Origin: Bacteroidota bacterium
GTDB lineage: Bacteria; Bacteroidota; JABWAT01
Reading direction: 5' to 3'
Assembly: GCA_017303995.1 (NCBI GenBank)
Contig: JAFLBE010000040.1
Span: 1-41,176, forward strand
DNA: 41,176 nt
This document shows positions 1-7,049 of the stretch, piece after piece (within the stretch, counting starts at the first letter, position 1; each line of letters opens with the position of its first letter). A program made the position numbers and the translations under genes. The notes under the pieces are model-generated. The model made no database searches, was not told the DNA's origin, and saw nothing but the letters and a program-made list of their open reading frames with translations.

Positions 1-680
1 CCGGGAAGCCAGTGGTTCTAGTTCTGATGAACGGTCGGCCATTGACGTTACTCTGGGAAAATGAAAATGTGCCTGCCATTCTGGAAGCCTGGGCACCCGG
101 AATTGAAGCTGGAAATGCTGTTGCCGATGTGCTTTTCGGTGATGTGAATCCTTCAGGAAAACTCACAACAACTTTCCCAAGAAATGTGGGTCAGATTCCG
201 TTGTATTACAATCATAAAAATACCGGACGGCCGTATGATGGTAATCTGAAGGAAAAATACAAATCGAAATATCTCGATGTAGTAAATGAACCCCTTTTCG
301 CCTTCGGTTACGGACTCAGCTACACCACGTTTGACTATTCTGATGTTACTGTCAGCAGTAAAAATCTGCAGGGAACAGCTACCTTAATCGCTTCGGTAAC
401 AATTAAAAATACAGGAAAATATGCCGGTGAAGAAGTGGTTCAGTTGTATTTGTCAGACCCGGTTGCTTCTGTAACCCGTTCTGTGAAAGATTTAAAGGGG
501 TACAAGAAAATTTCGCTGAAACCCGGTGAAAGTCAGGTTGTGACCTTTACCATCACACCTGAAACCCTGAAATTTTACCATTCAGATTTAAGTTACGACT
601 GGGAAGGTGGTGAATTCATTATTCACATCGGAACCAGTTCTGATAAAGTAAAATCAGTTTCAGTTAACTGGGAAAAGTAA
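1..680 (+). CDS. Glycoside hydrolase family 3 beta-glucosidase, C-terminal part (5' end outside window)
   Basis: The frame is open from the window edge (first full codon at base 3) to a TAA at 678-680, so about 225 C-terminal residues are present. The opening stretch PVVLVLMNGRPLTL and the later ADVLFGDVNPSGKLTTTFP are typical of the GH3 C-terminal alpha/beta domain. AFGYGLSYTTF marks the junction to the fibronectin III-like domain, which ends in a beta-strand-rich segment (LYLSDPV, KGYKKISLKPGES). The protein order matches periplasmic BglX-type enzymes that remove terminal beta-linked sugars. The catalytic Asp and the signal peptide lie in the missing N-terminus, so substrate cannot be judged. 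Ends normally, with no sign of decay. Confidence 0.93.
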   Translation, partial: GKPVVLVLMNGRPLTLLWENENVPAILEAWAPGIEAGNAVADVLFGDVNPSGKLTTTFPRNVGQIPLYYNHKNTGRPYDGNLKEKYKSKYLDVVNEPLFAFGYGLSYTTFDYSDVTVSSKNLQGTATLIASVTIKNTGKYAGEEVVQLYLSDPVASVTRSVKDLKGYKKISLKPGESQVVTFTITPETLKFYHSDLSYDWEGGEFIIHIGTSSDKVKSVSVNWEK

Positions 681-697
681 GAACTCCCCGACCCAAA

Positions 698-753
698 AAC
701 CCACTCTGATGGAGAGCCCGTCCCGCTACTGCGGGAGGGAATGGGGGTGGGTT
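698..753. repeat. Composite hairpin element downstream of the GH3 gene
   Basis: Outer arms AACCCAC (698-704) and GTGGGTT (747-753) are exact inverted repeats. Between them is a hairpin TCCCGC-TACT-GCGGGA (721-736). The right end (GGGGGTGGGTT) resembles the GGGGTGGTT end of the elements at 12837-12890 and 17249-17297, so this is probably a diverged member of the same dispersed family. It could also act as a terminator for the GH3 gene, but no T-tract follows. Confidence 0.55.
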
Positions 754-912
754 AAGGTATTCCACAAATTTTTCTGGAATGACTCATACCAAATTCACTT
801 TTTCCACTGTCGATATACCTCAAAAATAAAAATGTTATTCTACACAGGGTTTGAAAAGGAAACCTGAAACTGATGAAATTTTGAATGTTTCAGAATCGAG
901 TTTTCAATTGGA

Positions 913-1611
913 CTACCTATAGAGGTGTTTTAAAGAATCCATTAAGTTCAGTAATTCAGTAGGCGTTTTTTCGTTATGTGTTTGATAAATTTCCGAATGG
1001 AAATCATTAATTTCTTCAAAAACCGACAGGGTCTTTTTCCATTTATTCATACTAATACATGCCAAAAACATGTGAATTTCATCCGAAATCTTTCTCCCTG
1101 ATAATTCAAGTACCTGGTTCCCTTCATTTGTAACTACCAATAATTTTGCCCTTTTATCAGTTTCATCCGGCATTTCTTCAAGTAACCCATTATTGACTAA
1201 CCTTTTTATAGTATCCATTCCGGTCGTGTAATCAACCAGATGGGTATTTATTAATTCAGTTTTTTTTGCCCTGCTATTTTTACTTACGGTATATAAGAAA
1301 AGATATTCCAACCGGTTATTGATAGGCAGGTCACTAAAAAATTTCTTGATATAAAAATCATGAAGCCTGGATATTCTTGAGGTATATTCCAAAAACCTGA
1401 TAGGTTCATCTAACCCCTTAAACCATGCCATGTTTTCAGGTTTTTCATTTTTTACCCTTTTCCGGGGTACTTTAAAGTTTAATTCTGACTTTTCATTAAG
1501 CCTAGTAATTACCCATTCAGCAAACCCAAGTAATTCTTGCCTGTCAGTTTCTTTTTCATAGGTTTCCCAAAGTTCTATTAATATTTTAATCGATTTATAT
1601 TTGTTTTCCAT
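913..1611 (-). CDS. MarR-like winged-helix transcriptional regulator
   Basis: A 232-residue protein. Residues about 95-175 read as a MarR-type winged helix: a helix (NRLEYLFLYTVSKN), a recognition-helix region (TTGMDTIKRLVNNGLLEE), then a charged wing (ETDKRAKLLVVTNEG) followed by a long C-terminal helix. The first ~70 residues (EWVITRLNE, KVPRKRV) are an N-terminal extension beyond the usual ~140-160-residue MarR length and I do not recognise them. MarR proteins normally bind DNA as dimers and respond to small ligands. No clear target gene is adjacent; it is divergent from rnk across about 390 bp. The gene appears more AT-rich than its neighbours. Confidence 0.75.
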   Translation of the reverse strand: MENKYKSIKILIELWETYEKETDRQELLGFAEWVITRLNEKSELNFKVPRKRVKNEKPENMAWFKGLDEPIRFLEYTSRISRLHDFYIKKFFSDLPINNRLEYLFLYTVSKNSRAKKTELINTHLVDYTTGMDTIKRLVNNGLLEEMPDETDKRAKLLVVTNEGNQVLELSGRKISDEIHMFLACISMNKWKKTLSVFEEINDFHSEIYQTHNEKTPTELLNLMDSLKHLYR

Positions 1612-1999
1612 TTTTATTGCTACTTATTTTTACTATATTTATATCGCAACCGATGCAAATATATGACGTTAACGGTACAAATGTGTATCCAGTTCCTGTT
1701 TTTGTATGTTTTACAAAAATAAAAAATAGAGTTTTACCGAAAAATGAAGTAACCTGCCACAAAAAGCGGGTTCTTTTATTCAAACAAAGATACAGGTGGC
1801 ATTCCATCTAAGGTAAGGTTACAACCCACGAATCCGGTAAAACTTGTTTAAACCCACGGATTTTATAACCTGGTACCCTGGAAGTGGTTACTTTCCTTCG
1901 ACGGGTTCAAACACGTAACTGAATGCGTGGCGCCCCATTTGGCGGGGAATTTATCCCAAATATTTAATTCAATTAGGAACAATAAAAAGGACATGTCTA
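1612..1999. other. Divergent intergenic region between the MarR-like gene and rnk
   Basis: No gene supported. Both strands carry short open frames here (about 65-70 codons) that mirror each other and lack family motifs. A minus-strand TAnnTTTG match (CAAATATA at 1656-1663) could be the -7 element of the MarR-like gene, giving a leader of roughly 40 nt. An imperfect repeat around ACCCACGAATCC / ACCCACGGAT occurs at about 1823-1862. No tandem heptamers were seen here. Confidence 0.5.
1656..1663 (-). promoter_or_regulatory. Possible -7 element for the MarR-like gene
   Basis: CAAATATA reads TATATTTG on the minus strand and fits TAnnTTTG. The nearest upstream TTTG (CAAA on plus, 1678-1681) is only 14 nt away, shorter than the usual spacing, so the assignment is weak. 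Confidence 0.35.
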
Positions 2000-2437
2000 A
2001 TGGCAAATACAAGAACAATAACCGAGAGTGACGTTACGATAACTGTAACTCAATTGGATTATTTAAGATTAACAAAACTCATTCAAACTTTGCGTGAAAA
2101 CAACAGTGTTGAAAAGGTTTATCTGCAATTTCTTGATATTGAATTACAGAAAGCCATAAAAACAGATTCAAAGCTTATAATGCCTGATTTTGTTACCATG
2201 AATTCTGTCATGAGTGTGGTCTTTTTAGATTCAGGCAGGTCGATGAAATTGCGTTTGGTGTATCCGCAAAAGGCAAATTTCTCTGAAGGTTTAATTTCAG
2301 TTCTCTCCCCCTTAGGCTGTGCTTTGCTCGGATATAAAGCCGGTGATACAGTCACCTTTATGGCTCCTATTGGTGAACAAAAGGTGATGATAAATGAAGT
2401 GTTATATCAACCGGAAGCAAACGGAGAAGATTTGTAA
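2000..2437 (+). CDS. rnk: Rnk-type regulator of nucleoside diphosphate kinase (GreA/GreB C-domain protein)
   Basis: A 145-residue protein with the Rnk layout. A short helical N-domain (about 1-50, LTKLIQTLRENN) replaces the long GreA coiled coil. The GreA/GreB-type C-domain follows (about 58-145): VTMNSVMSV, RLVYP, ISVLSPLGCALLGYKAGD, and the end VLYQPEANGEDL, which closely resembles the end of known Rnk proteins. Rnk binds RNA polymerase but lacks the acidic coiled-coil tip used for transcript cleavage, and is linked genetically to nucleoside diphosphate kinase levels. An AAAAAGG stretch at 1984-1990 is a plausible ribosome site for ATG 2000. It is a monocistronic unit with a strong hairpin after it. 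Confidence 0.85.
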   Translation: MANTRTITESDVTITVTQLDYLRLTKLIQTLRENNSVEKVYLQFLDIELQKAIKTDSKLIMPDFVTMNSVMSVVFLDSGRSMKLRLVYPQKANFSEGLISVLSPLGCALLGYKAGDTVTFMAPIGEQKVMINEVLYQPEANGEDL

Positions 2438-2479
2438 TCGTACTTTAAGTTTTCTGCAAATTCCCATTTATGCTTTAAT

Positions 2480-2509
2480 GAAGGAAAGGTGTGATTGCAC
2501 CTTTCCTTC
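2480..2509 (+). terminator. Strong stem-loop after rnk
   Basis: Arms GAAGGAAAGGTG (2480-2491) and CACCTTTCCTTC (2498-2509) pair perfectly over 12 bp around the loop TGATTG. It lies 43 nt after the rnk stop. No T-tract follows, so it is either a poor intrinsic terminator or an mRNA-stabilising hairpin. The rest of the spacer to 2806 holds one small hairpin (ACCCC-AACT-GGGGT, 2555-2568) and no gene. Confidence 0.5.
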
Positions 2510-2806
2510 CTAAGGTGCATGTTAAAACGATTTTCACCAACCTTGCCCCAATTTACCCCAACTGGGGTCATCTAAACAAACACACCGCAAGCAGCGTTCT
2601 TTTAGATAAAATGCCTTTGGGTATAAACATTTGTTTTTAACCAGACTATTGTTCGCCTATCTTTTCAGAAAAAAAGATCATCAATCATCACTTTCAAATA
2701 TCCTTATATTACTCCTGTGGTTATTTAGGGTTTGCTGAAAAAGATAAAATCAAATCGGGTTAAAACCGAACCTGTAATCTGACCCCAAAAATAAAGGAAT
2801 CTGCCA

Positions 2807-3127
2807 ATGCCATCCGATAAAAATTTCGTTTCCTATATCGCAGAACAGGCACGTCATGCCGGAATCGTAACAACCAAATCAATGATAGGGGAATACCTCA
2901 TTTATTGTGATGGTATTTATGTGGCGCTGGTTAGCGATAATCTGGTTTTCGTAAAACCCTCACCGGAAGGAAAAACCTGGATCGGGGAAGTCGTTGAAAA
3001 ACCACCTTATCCCGGGGCAAAACCCTGTTATTTCATTGAAAGCCGGTTCGAAGATGAAAAATGGTTTTCAGAACTGATCATGATAACAATGGTGGCACTT
3101 TCCTGGAAGAAGAAGCAGAAGAAATAA
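2807..3127 (+). CDS. TfoX N-terminal domain protein
   Basis: A 106-residue protein that matches a stand-alone TfoX/Sxy N-terminal domain over its full length: KSMIGEYLIYCDGIYVALV, LVFVKPSPEGKTWIGEV, PPYPGAKPCYFI, and a C-terminal helix with W-SELI. It lacks the helix-hairpin-helix C-domain of full TfoX (Sxy), which controls competence in gammaproteobacteria. Stand-alone N-domain proteins are widespread and their role is not established, so a link to DNA uptake should not be assumed. AAAGGA lies about 9 nt before ATG 2807. It is convergent with the barrel gene at 3386-4042, with a shared terminator between them. Confidence 0.85.
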   Translation: MPSDKNFVSYIAEQARHAGIVTTKSMIGEYLIYCDGIYVALVSDNLVFVKPSPEGKTWIGEVVEKPPYPGAKPCYFIESRFEDEKWFSELIMITMVALSWKKKQKK

Positions 3128-3145
3128 TGTATGGGGAAAAAGCCG

Positions 3146-3164
3146 TTAGCTGTTGGCTGTTAGG
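3146..3164. repeat. Remnant heptamer array (TTAGCTG)
   Basis: TTAGCTG (3146-3152), TTGGCTG (3153-3159) and TTAGG follow in register. The unit is the reverse complement of the CAGCTAA unit in the array at 9790-9838, so the same repeat family occurs in opposite orientation at the two sites. Confidence 0.7.
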
Positions 3165-3201
3165 TTAAAGGCAATATTTTATTGGGAGACAGGAAATATG
3201 T

Positions 3202-3246
3202 CATCCTGAGTAATCCCGAAAGCGTTCGGGATTGTATCGAAGGATG
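3202..3246. repeat. Nested palindromic element with CTGAG...TCGAAGG core
   Basis: Outer arms CATCCT (3202-3207) and AGGATG (3241-3246) enclose a perfect inner hairpin ATCCCGAA-AGCG-TTCGGGAT (3213-3232). The outer region carries CTGAG and TCGAAG, the two halves of the core seen at 4304-4318 and 39957-39971. It reads as a member of that family carrying an extra hairpin between the halves. Confidence 0.7.
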
Positions 3247-3333
3247 TCTTGCATAGAAATTTTAGCCTTTGGAACACAGGTAAAAACCCAATGCATCGTT
3301 ACCTTTACCTCTGGAATCCAGAAAATTTGACCA

Positions 3334-3370
3334 AAACAAAAATGCCAGTCGATGACTGGCATTTTTGTTT
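3334..3370. terminator. Bidirectional intrinsic terminator between convergent genes
   Basis: A 16-bp perfect stem (3334-3349 with 3355-3370) and the loop CGATG. The GC core GCCAGT/ACTGGC is flanked by A- and T-tracts, so it can terminate both the TfoX-domain gene (plus) and the barrel gene (minus). Its core and loop are nearly identical to the terminator at 4209-4245. Confidence 0.9.
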
Positions 3371-3385
3371 AAAAGAAAACCGAAA

Positions 3386-4042
3386 TCAGAGATAAAATGA
3401 AGCAACAAGACCGAAAGAGCTGGTGTTTAAATAAAAGCCACGGGTCGGAATCGAAAATGTCTTTGTTTTTTCATTTGATGGTTTACTGGTCATTTCTGTT
3501 TTATTCTCAGTGTACGAGAATCCTGCTCCGAGTTGGTATTCTGCTGAAAGTGAAATATTATCTTTAACAAAATACTCAATACCAACAAGTCCAACTATTT
3601 CTGCAGAATAATAATTTGCAACATTTGAATATTCTCCTGAAGGATTTTTTGAATAATTATCAGTAAGACCTGTTGAGAGGCTAAAACCAGCACCATAATA
3701 GGGTTTTAGGTTGTTCCTTTTATACATGTCAATAATATAATCAGTTGACAGGCCAAGGTTGAGATTGAAGTATTCGGTTTCTCTTCCAACTGATTGTTTC
3801 GGATTATAACGTGAGGTTGAAACAATTACAATATGCCTGAGCCAGGCTTCCTCGCCAATTTTATATTTCAAACCAACTCCCCCAGAAAAACTGTTTAACC
3901 CTAAGTTTGCTAATCCGTCAAACTTGAAAAGTAAGCCCTTTCCGGTTAAAAAATCAGGTTCAGTTTGTGGTGCCGGGGTTTGGGCAGAAACAGTACCAAT
4001 GAAAAACAAAGAAAACAGAAGAGAAGAAAACACGGTTTTCAT
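3386..4042 (-). CDS. Outer-membrane beta-barrel protein, function unknown
   Basis: A 218-residue protein with an N-terminal signal peptide (hydrophobic SSLLFSLFFIGTVSA, predicted cut before QTPAP). The mature part alternates Gly/aromatic beta strands (GGVGLKYKIGEEAWL, YFNLNLGLSTDYII, YYGAGFSLSTG, SAEIVGLVGIEYFV, ISLSAEYQLGAGFSY). It ends in a phenylalanine-containing terminal strand, FGLVASFYL, of the kind recognised by the BAM machinery. The fold resembles small 8-stranded OmpA/OmpW-like barrels, but no specific family can be named. AAAGGA sits upstream of the start. A possible -7 element lies at 4175-4182, leaving a leader of about 125 nt. Confidence 0.8.
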   Translation of the reverse strand: MKTVFSSLLFSLFFIGTVSAQTPAPQTEPDFLTGKGLLFKFDGLANLGLNSFSGGVGLKYKIGEEAWLRHIVIVSTSRYNPKQSVGRETEYFNLNLGLSTDYIIDMYKRNNLKPYYGAGFSLSTGLTDNYSKNPSGEYSNVANYYSAEIVGLVGIEYFVKDNISLSAEYQLGAGFSYTENKTEMTSKPSNEKTKTFSIPTRGFYLNTSSFGLVASFYL

Positions 4043-4174
4043 AACAATTATCCTTTTTAATGTATGTGGAAAAAAAATACTCAGATCAGGGCTGTCAATT
4101 TTACAAATTCTTAAAACCTTTGGTTGTTTCTAAAATTATGATAATTGTAAAGATAGGTTTAGGAAGTTTTAAAA

Positions 4175-4182
4175 CAAAGGTA
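4175..4182 (-). promoter_or_regulatory. Possible -7 element for the beta-barrel gene
   Basis: CAAAGGTA is TACCTTTG on the minus strand, an exact TAnnTTTG match and identical to the element before the DEAD-box gene (10567-10574). No convincing -33 TTG at normal spacing. Confidence 0.4.
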
Positions 4183-4208
4183 ATATTTGGGTACTGCGGG
4201 ATTTTATT

Positions 4209-4245
4209 AAATCAAAAAGCCAGTCAATGACTGGCTTTTTGATTT
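4209..4245. terminator. Intrinsic terminator downstream of pcrA
   Basis: A perfect 16-bp stem (4209-4224 with 4230-4245) and the loop CAATG. The core is GCCAGT/ACTGGC with flanking A/T tracts. It lies 120 nt beyond the pcrA stop (minus strand). Nothing coding lies in 4043-4364; the rest of that spacer holds the hairpins and heptamers listed separately. Confidence 0.85.
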
Positions 4246-4246
4246 T

Positions 4247-4266
4247 GGGCGACCAGCCGGTCGCCC
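4247..4266. repeat. GGGCGACC hairpin module
   Basis: A perfect 8-bp stem, GGGCGACC (4247-4254) and GGTCGCCC (4259-4266), with loop AGCC. It directly abuts the terminator at 4209-4245. Confidence 0.65.
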
Positions 4267-4271
4267 CTACA

Positions 4272-4299
4272 AATAATAATCTACTATCTACTAACTATG
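4272..4299. repeat. Short heptamer array (ATCTACT)
   Basis: Two exact ATCTACT units (4279-4292) are flanked in register by AATAATA and AACTATG. It is short, so on its own it could be chance; it fits the 7-bp periodicity found elsewhere in the window. Confidence 0.5.
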
Positions 4300-4301
4300 G
4301 T

Positions 4302-4320
4302 TGCTGAGCCTGGCGAAGCA
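4302..4320. repeat. CTGAGCCTG(T/G)CGAAG element
   Basis: The core CTGAGCCTGGCGAAG (4304-4318) with short outer arms TGC and GCA. It matches in 14 of 15 bases the reverse complement of 39957-39971, which lies inside a coding sequence. Confidence 0.6.
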
Positions 4321-4329
4321 CTGCCTACA

Positions 4330-4350
4330 AACCGGGTCCGAGACCCGGTT
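4330..4350. repeat. Perfect 9-bp hairpin before the pcrA stop
   Basis: AACCGGGTC (4330-4338) and GACCCGGTT (4342-4350) pair perfectly around CGA. It is 14 nt beyond the pcrA stop. It has no T-tract on the minus strand, so it is more likely a repeat module or mRNA 3' stabiliser than a terminator. Confidence 0.6.
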
Positions 4351-4364
4351 CTACTGAATTTTAC

Positions 4365-6635
4365 CTATTTAACCACTTTCAGATTGGCGAATTTCAGAAC
4401 CAGGGTTTTGGCACCGTGACCTACGAAAAACACAACGGCTTTCCGGTTGTCACCAACGCCATCAATTGACGTTACTTTTCCACGGCCAAATTTAGAGTGC
4501 TCAACGTAAACGCCATTTTTGATATCGGCAACACCGTCATCATAAATAACCGCACGTTCCTTGTTTACTTTAGACGCCGGTGATCCCTTTGCCTGAACAT
4601 ATTTCTCATCACGCCAGTAATACGGATCTTTTTCAGCATACTGATGAAGAGCATCGCCATCAAGTCCTTTTGAGGCAAAACTATTCCGCATTTCAACAGG
4701 AGCCTGACCTTCGTTCTTGATATGAGTCAGATCCATTTCGTCAATAAACCGTGATCTTACTGAATATTCAGTTGACCCAAACCGGAAACGGGTTTTTGCG
4801 TGTGAGAGAAACAACTTCTGCTCAGCACGGGTGATTCCCACATAACACAACCGGCGTTCTTCTTCAAGATTCGATTCTTTGTCTGCACCGCCCGAGAACG
4901 GGAACAGTCCTTCTTCAAGTCCGCAAACGAAAACAACAGGGAATTCAAGACCTTTGGCCGCATGCAACGTCATGAGGGTGACCACGTTTTTATCACCGTC
5001 AAGGTTATCAGTATCGGCAACCAGTGACACATCCTGAAGGAAGGCTTCAAGTGATGCATCCGCTTTGGTTGAAGAAAATTCTTCAATGGCGTTGATCAAT
5101 TCCTGTACGTTTTCAACCCGGTTTCTGCCTTCCTGGGTTTGTTCCTGACTCAACTCTGAAATCAGGTGAAGTTCTTCAACATAAGTTCTGATGAGAAGTC
5201 CGAGCGGGGAATTAGGCAAATTAGCCTTGGTTTCTTCGACAACCCGGTTCAATTCCTGCAGGGCACTTCGCTGGCGGGCAGTTAACCCCGGCACCATATC
5301 AATCACACTGAGAATTTCAGCAGGACCTTTTTGTGTCTGATGTGCATATTCTTCAATTTTTGAAAGGGCAACATCACCAATATTTCTTGCCGGATAGTTT
5401 ACAATTCTGCGGAAAGATTCTGTATCTCTGGGGTTGACCAGAATTTTGAGGTAGGCAAGAACATCCTTGACTTCCTTCCGTTTGTAAAACTGGATTCCGC
5501 CGATAATGATGTAGGGAACGGCGATTCTTCTGAGTCCGTCTTCAAGCGCGCGTGATTGGGCATTGGTCCGGTAAAGGATGGCAAAATCCTTGTTGTGCAT
5601 GCCTTTGGTAATTTTGTATTGCTGAATGTAATTGGCAATTCGCATCGACTCATCACGTTCAGAATCACATTCAAGAAGAGTTACATAATCACCTTCGTCA
5701 TTATCCGTCCAGAGTGTTTTCGGAATCTGCTCTTTATTGACTTTAATGACTGAATCGGCAACGGCAAGAATCTTTTTGGTTGAACGGTAGTTTTGTTCCA
5801 GCCGGACAACACGTGCTTCAGGATAATCTTTTTCAAAATCGAGAATGTTTTGAATATCAGCGCCACGCCAGGAATAAATTGACTGGGCATCATCACCAAC
5901 CACTGCAATATTACGGCTTGAAGCAGCCAGCAATTTTGCAATCGTATACTGCGCCTTGTTGGTATCCTGATACTCATCAATCATGATGTACTTGAACTGG
6001 TTCTGATATTTCTTCAGGACGTCAGGAAATTTGGTAAACAGTTCGATTGGTTTCATCAATAAATCGTCGAAATCCATCGCATTTGATGCTTTCAGGCGAA
6101 CCTGATAATCTTTGTAAACAAGAGCAGCTTTAATATCAGCCGGGTGGACGGCATATTTGTCAAGATCAGCCGGATACCACAACCGGTTTTTTGAAGCTGA
6201 AATCTTCGACATGATTTGCTTGACGGGGAATTGCTGAGTGTTGATCTGCAAATCCGCCATAATTTTCTTGACAAGACTTTCCTGATCATCAGTGTCATAA
6301 ATCGAGAAATTGCGGTCGTAACCGAGTTTATCGCCATCCATTCTGAGAATGCGGGCAAAAATGGAGTGGAAAGTGCCCATCCAGATGCCGGAAGCAACCT
6401 GTTCGCCAATGATACTGGCAATCCGGTTTTTCATTTCCTTGGCGGCTTTATTGGTAAATGTGAGCATCAGAATCTGCCATGGGGCTGCATGGCGTTCGGC
6501 AAGCATGTGTGCTGCCCGGTAAGTCAGAACCCGGGTTTTACCCGAACCTGCTCCTGCGATGATCATGACCGGTCCGTGGACGGTAGAGGCGGCTTCTTGC
6601 TGGCGTTCGTTTAACTGAGATAGAAACTGGGACAT
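4365..6635 (-). CDS. pcrA: UvrD/PcrA-type superfamily 1 DNA helicase
   Basis: A 756-residue 3'-5' DNA helicase with all SF1A motifs in order: Walker A AGAGSGKT (Lys33), Ia TFTNKAAKEM, II IDEYQDTN, III VVGDDAQSIYSWRGA, IV EQNYRSTKKIL, V TLHAAKGLEFPVVF, and VI EERRLCYVGITRAEQ. The C-terminal end (GVYVEHSKFGRGKVTSI to FANLKVVK) is the Tudor-like domain that contacts RNA polymerase in PcrA/UvrD. Expected roles are nucleotide-excision and mismatch repair and clearing of stalled polymerase or recombinase. Length is usual for the family. It stands alone, with a TATCTTTG promoter element 30 nt upstream of the start and its own terminator. Confidence 0.97.
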   Translation of the reverse strand: MSQFLSQLNERQQEAASTVHGPVMIIAGAGSGKTRVLTYRAAHMLAERHAAPWQILMLTFTNKAAKEMKNRIASIIGEQVASGIWMGTFHSIFARILRMDGDKLGYDRNFSIYDTDDQESLVKKIMADLQINTQQFPVKQIMSKISASKNRLWYPADLDKYAVHPADIKAALVYKDYQVRLKASNAMDFDDLLMKPIELFTKFPDVLKKYQNQFKYIMIDEYQDTNKAQYTIAKLLAASSRNIAVVGDDAQSIYSWRGADIQNILDFEKDYPEARVVRLEQNYRSTKKILAVADSVIKVNKEQIPKTLWTDNDEGDYVTLLECDSERDESMRIANYIQQYKITKGMHNKDFAILYRTNAQSRALEDGLRRIAVPYIIIGGIQFYKRKEVKDVLAYLKILVNPRDTESFRRIVNYPARNIGDVALSKIEEYAHQTQKGPAEILSVIDMVPGLTARQRSALQELNRVVEETKANLPNSPLGLLIRTYVEELHLISELSQEQTQEGRNRVENVQELINAIEEFSSTKADASLEAFLQDVSLVADTDNLDGDKNVVTLMTLHAAKGLEFPVVFVCGLEEGLFPFSGGADKESNLEEERRLCYVGITRAEQKLFLSHAKTRFRFGSTEYSVRSRFIDEMDLTHIKNEGQAPVEMRNSFASKGLDGDALHQYAEKDPYYWRDEKYVQAKGSPASKVNKERAVIYDDGVADIKNGVYVEHSKFGRGKVTSIDGVGDNRKAVVFFVGHGAKTLVLKFANLKVVK

Positions 6636-6665
6636 AAACTCTTAGATTAAATGATAATAAAAGGA

Positions 6666-6673
6666 CAAAGATA
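6666..6673 (-). promoter_or_regulatory. -7 element of the pcrA promoter
   Basis: CAAAGATA is TATCTTTG on the minus strand, an exact TAnnTTTG match and identical to the element before asd (13007-13014). It would give a leader of about 25 nt. No clear -33 TTG was found at the usual distance. Confidence 0.5.
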
Positions 6674-6762
6674 CGGAACAGATGGGGTTATCGGATGTGG
6701 AATGACGGGAATCGGTCTAAAATGCGGGGACGGGTGACAAGATACAGGGGACGGAAGGCAAA

Positions 6763-6850
6763 ACGTGGTACGTGGTACGTGGTACGTGGTACGTGGTACG
6801 TGGTACGTGGTACGTGGTACGTGGTACGTGGTACGTGGTACGTGGTACGT
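6763..6850. repeat. Perfect heptamer array, unit ACGTGGT, 12.6 copies
   Basis: Twelve exact copies of a 7-bp unit plus four bases, with no mismatch. It starts about 90 bp upstream of the pcrA promoter. Such purity suggests recent expansion or active homogenisation. Because it is perfect, its copy number could vary between isolates or be mis-assembled. Confidence 0.97.
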
Positions 6851-6880
6851 GTGGAAATTAAACCATCAAATTAAAAAATT

Positions 6881-6915
6881 TCATTCAAAATTTAAAAATC
6901 AAAATTAAAAATTGC
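6881..6915. repeat. Degenerate A/T-rich heptamer array
   Basis: Five units in 7-bp register: TCATTCA, AAATTTA, AAAATCA, AAATTAA, AAATTGC. The A/T richness makes chance similarity possible. It resembles the cleaner array at 19400-19434. Confidence 0.45.
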
Positions 6916-6921
6916 CTTTTA

Positions 6922-6995
6922 AGCCTGAAAGGCTGACATGATTATAGAAAACCGTAACATACAACCAACCAAAAACCCTGAAAGGGTGACATGAT
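6922..6995. repeat. Two copies of a 21-bp hairpin module (nnCC-TGAAA-GGnn type)
   Basis: Copy 1 is at 6922-6942 and copy 2 at 6975-6995, separated by 32 bp. Both have a 4-bp stem, a TGAAA loop and the same tail TGACATGAT. The stems are AGCC/GGCT and ACCC/GGGT, so the one variable base pair changed on both sides and pairing was kept. Confidence 0.75.
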
Positions 6996-7000
6996 GAATT

Positions 7001-7049
7001 TATTCGCAATTCGTAATTCGTAATTCGAAATTCGCAATTTTAAATTCTA
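7001..7049. repeat. Heptamer array, unit AATTCGN, overlapping a stop codon
   Basis: Seven units in register: TATTCGC, then AATTCGT twice, AATTCGA, AATTCGC, AATTTTA and AATTCTA. The last unit contains the TAG stop (7047-7049, minus strand) of the phosphatase gene. Confidence 0.85.

Noticed and set aside
1595-1811. Overlapping short open frames on both strands upstream of the MarR-like gene
   Set aside because: They mirror each other, have no family features, and one overlaps the MarR-like start region and promoter.
6763-6850. CRISPR array
   Set aside because: The repeats are 7 bp and contiguous with no spacers, and there are no cas genes.
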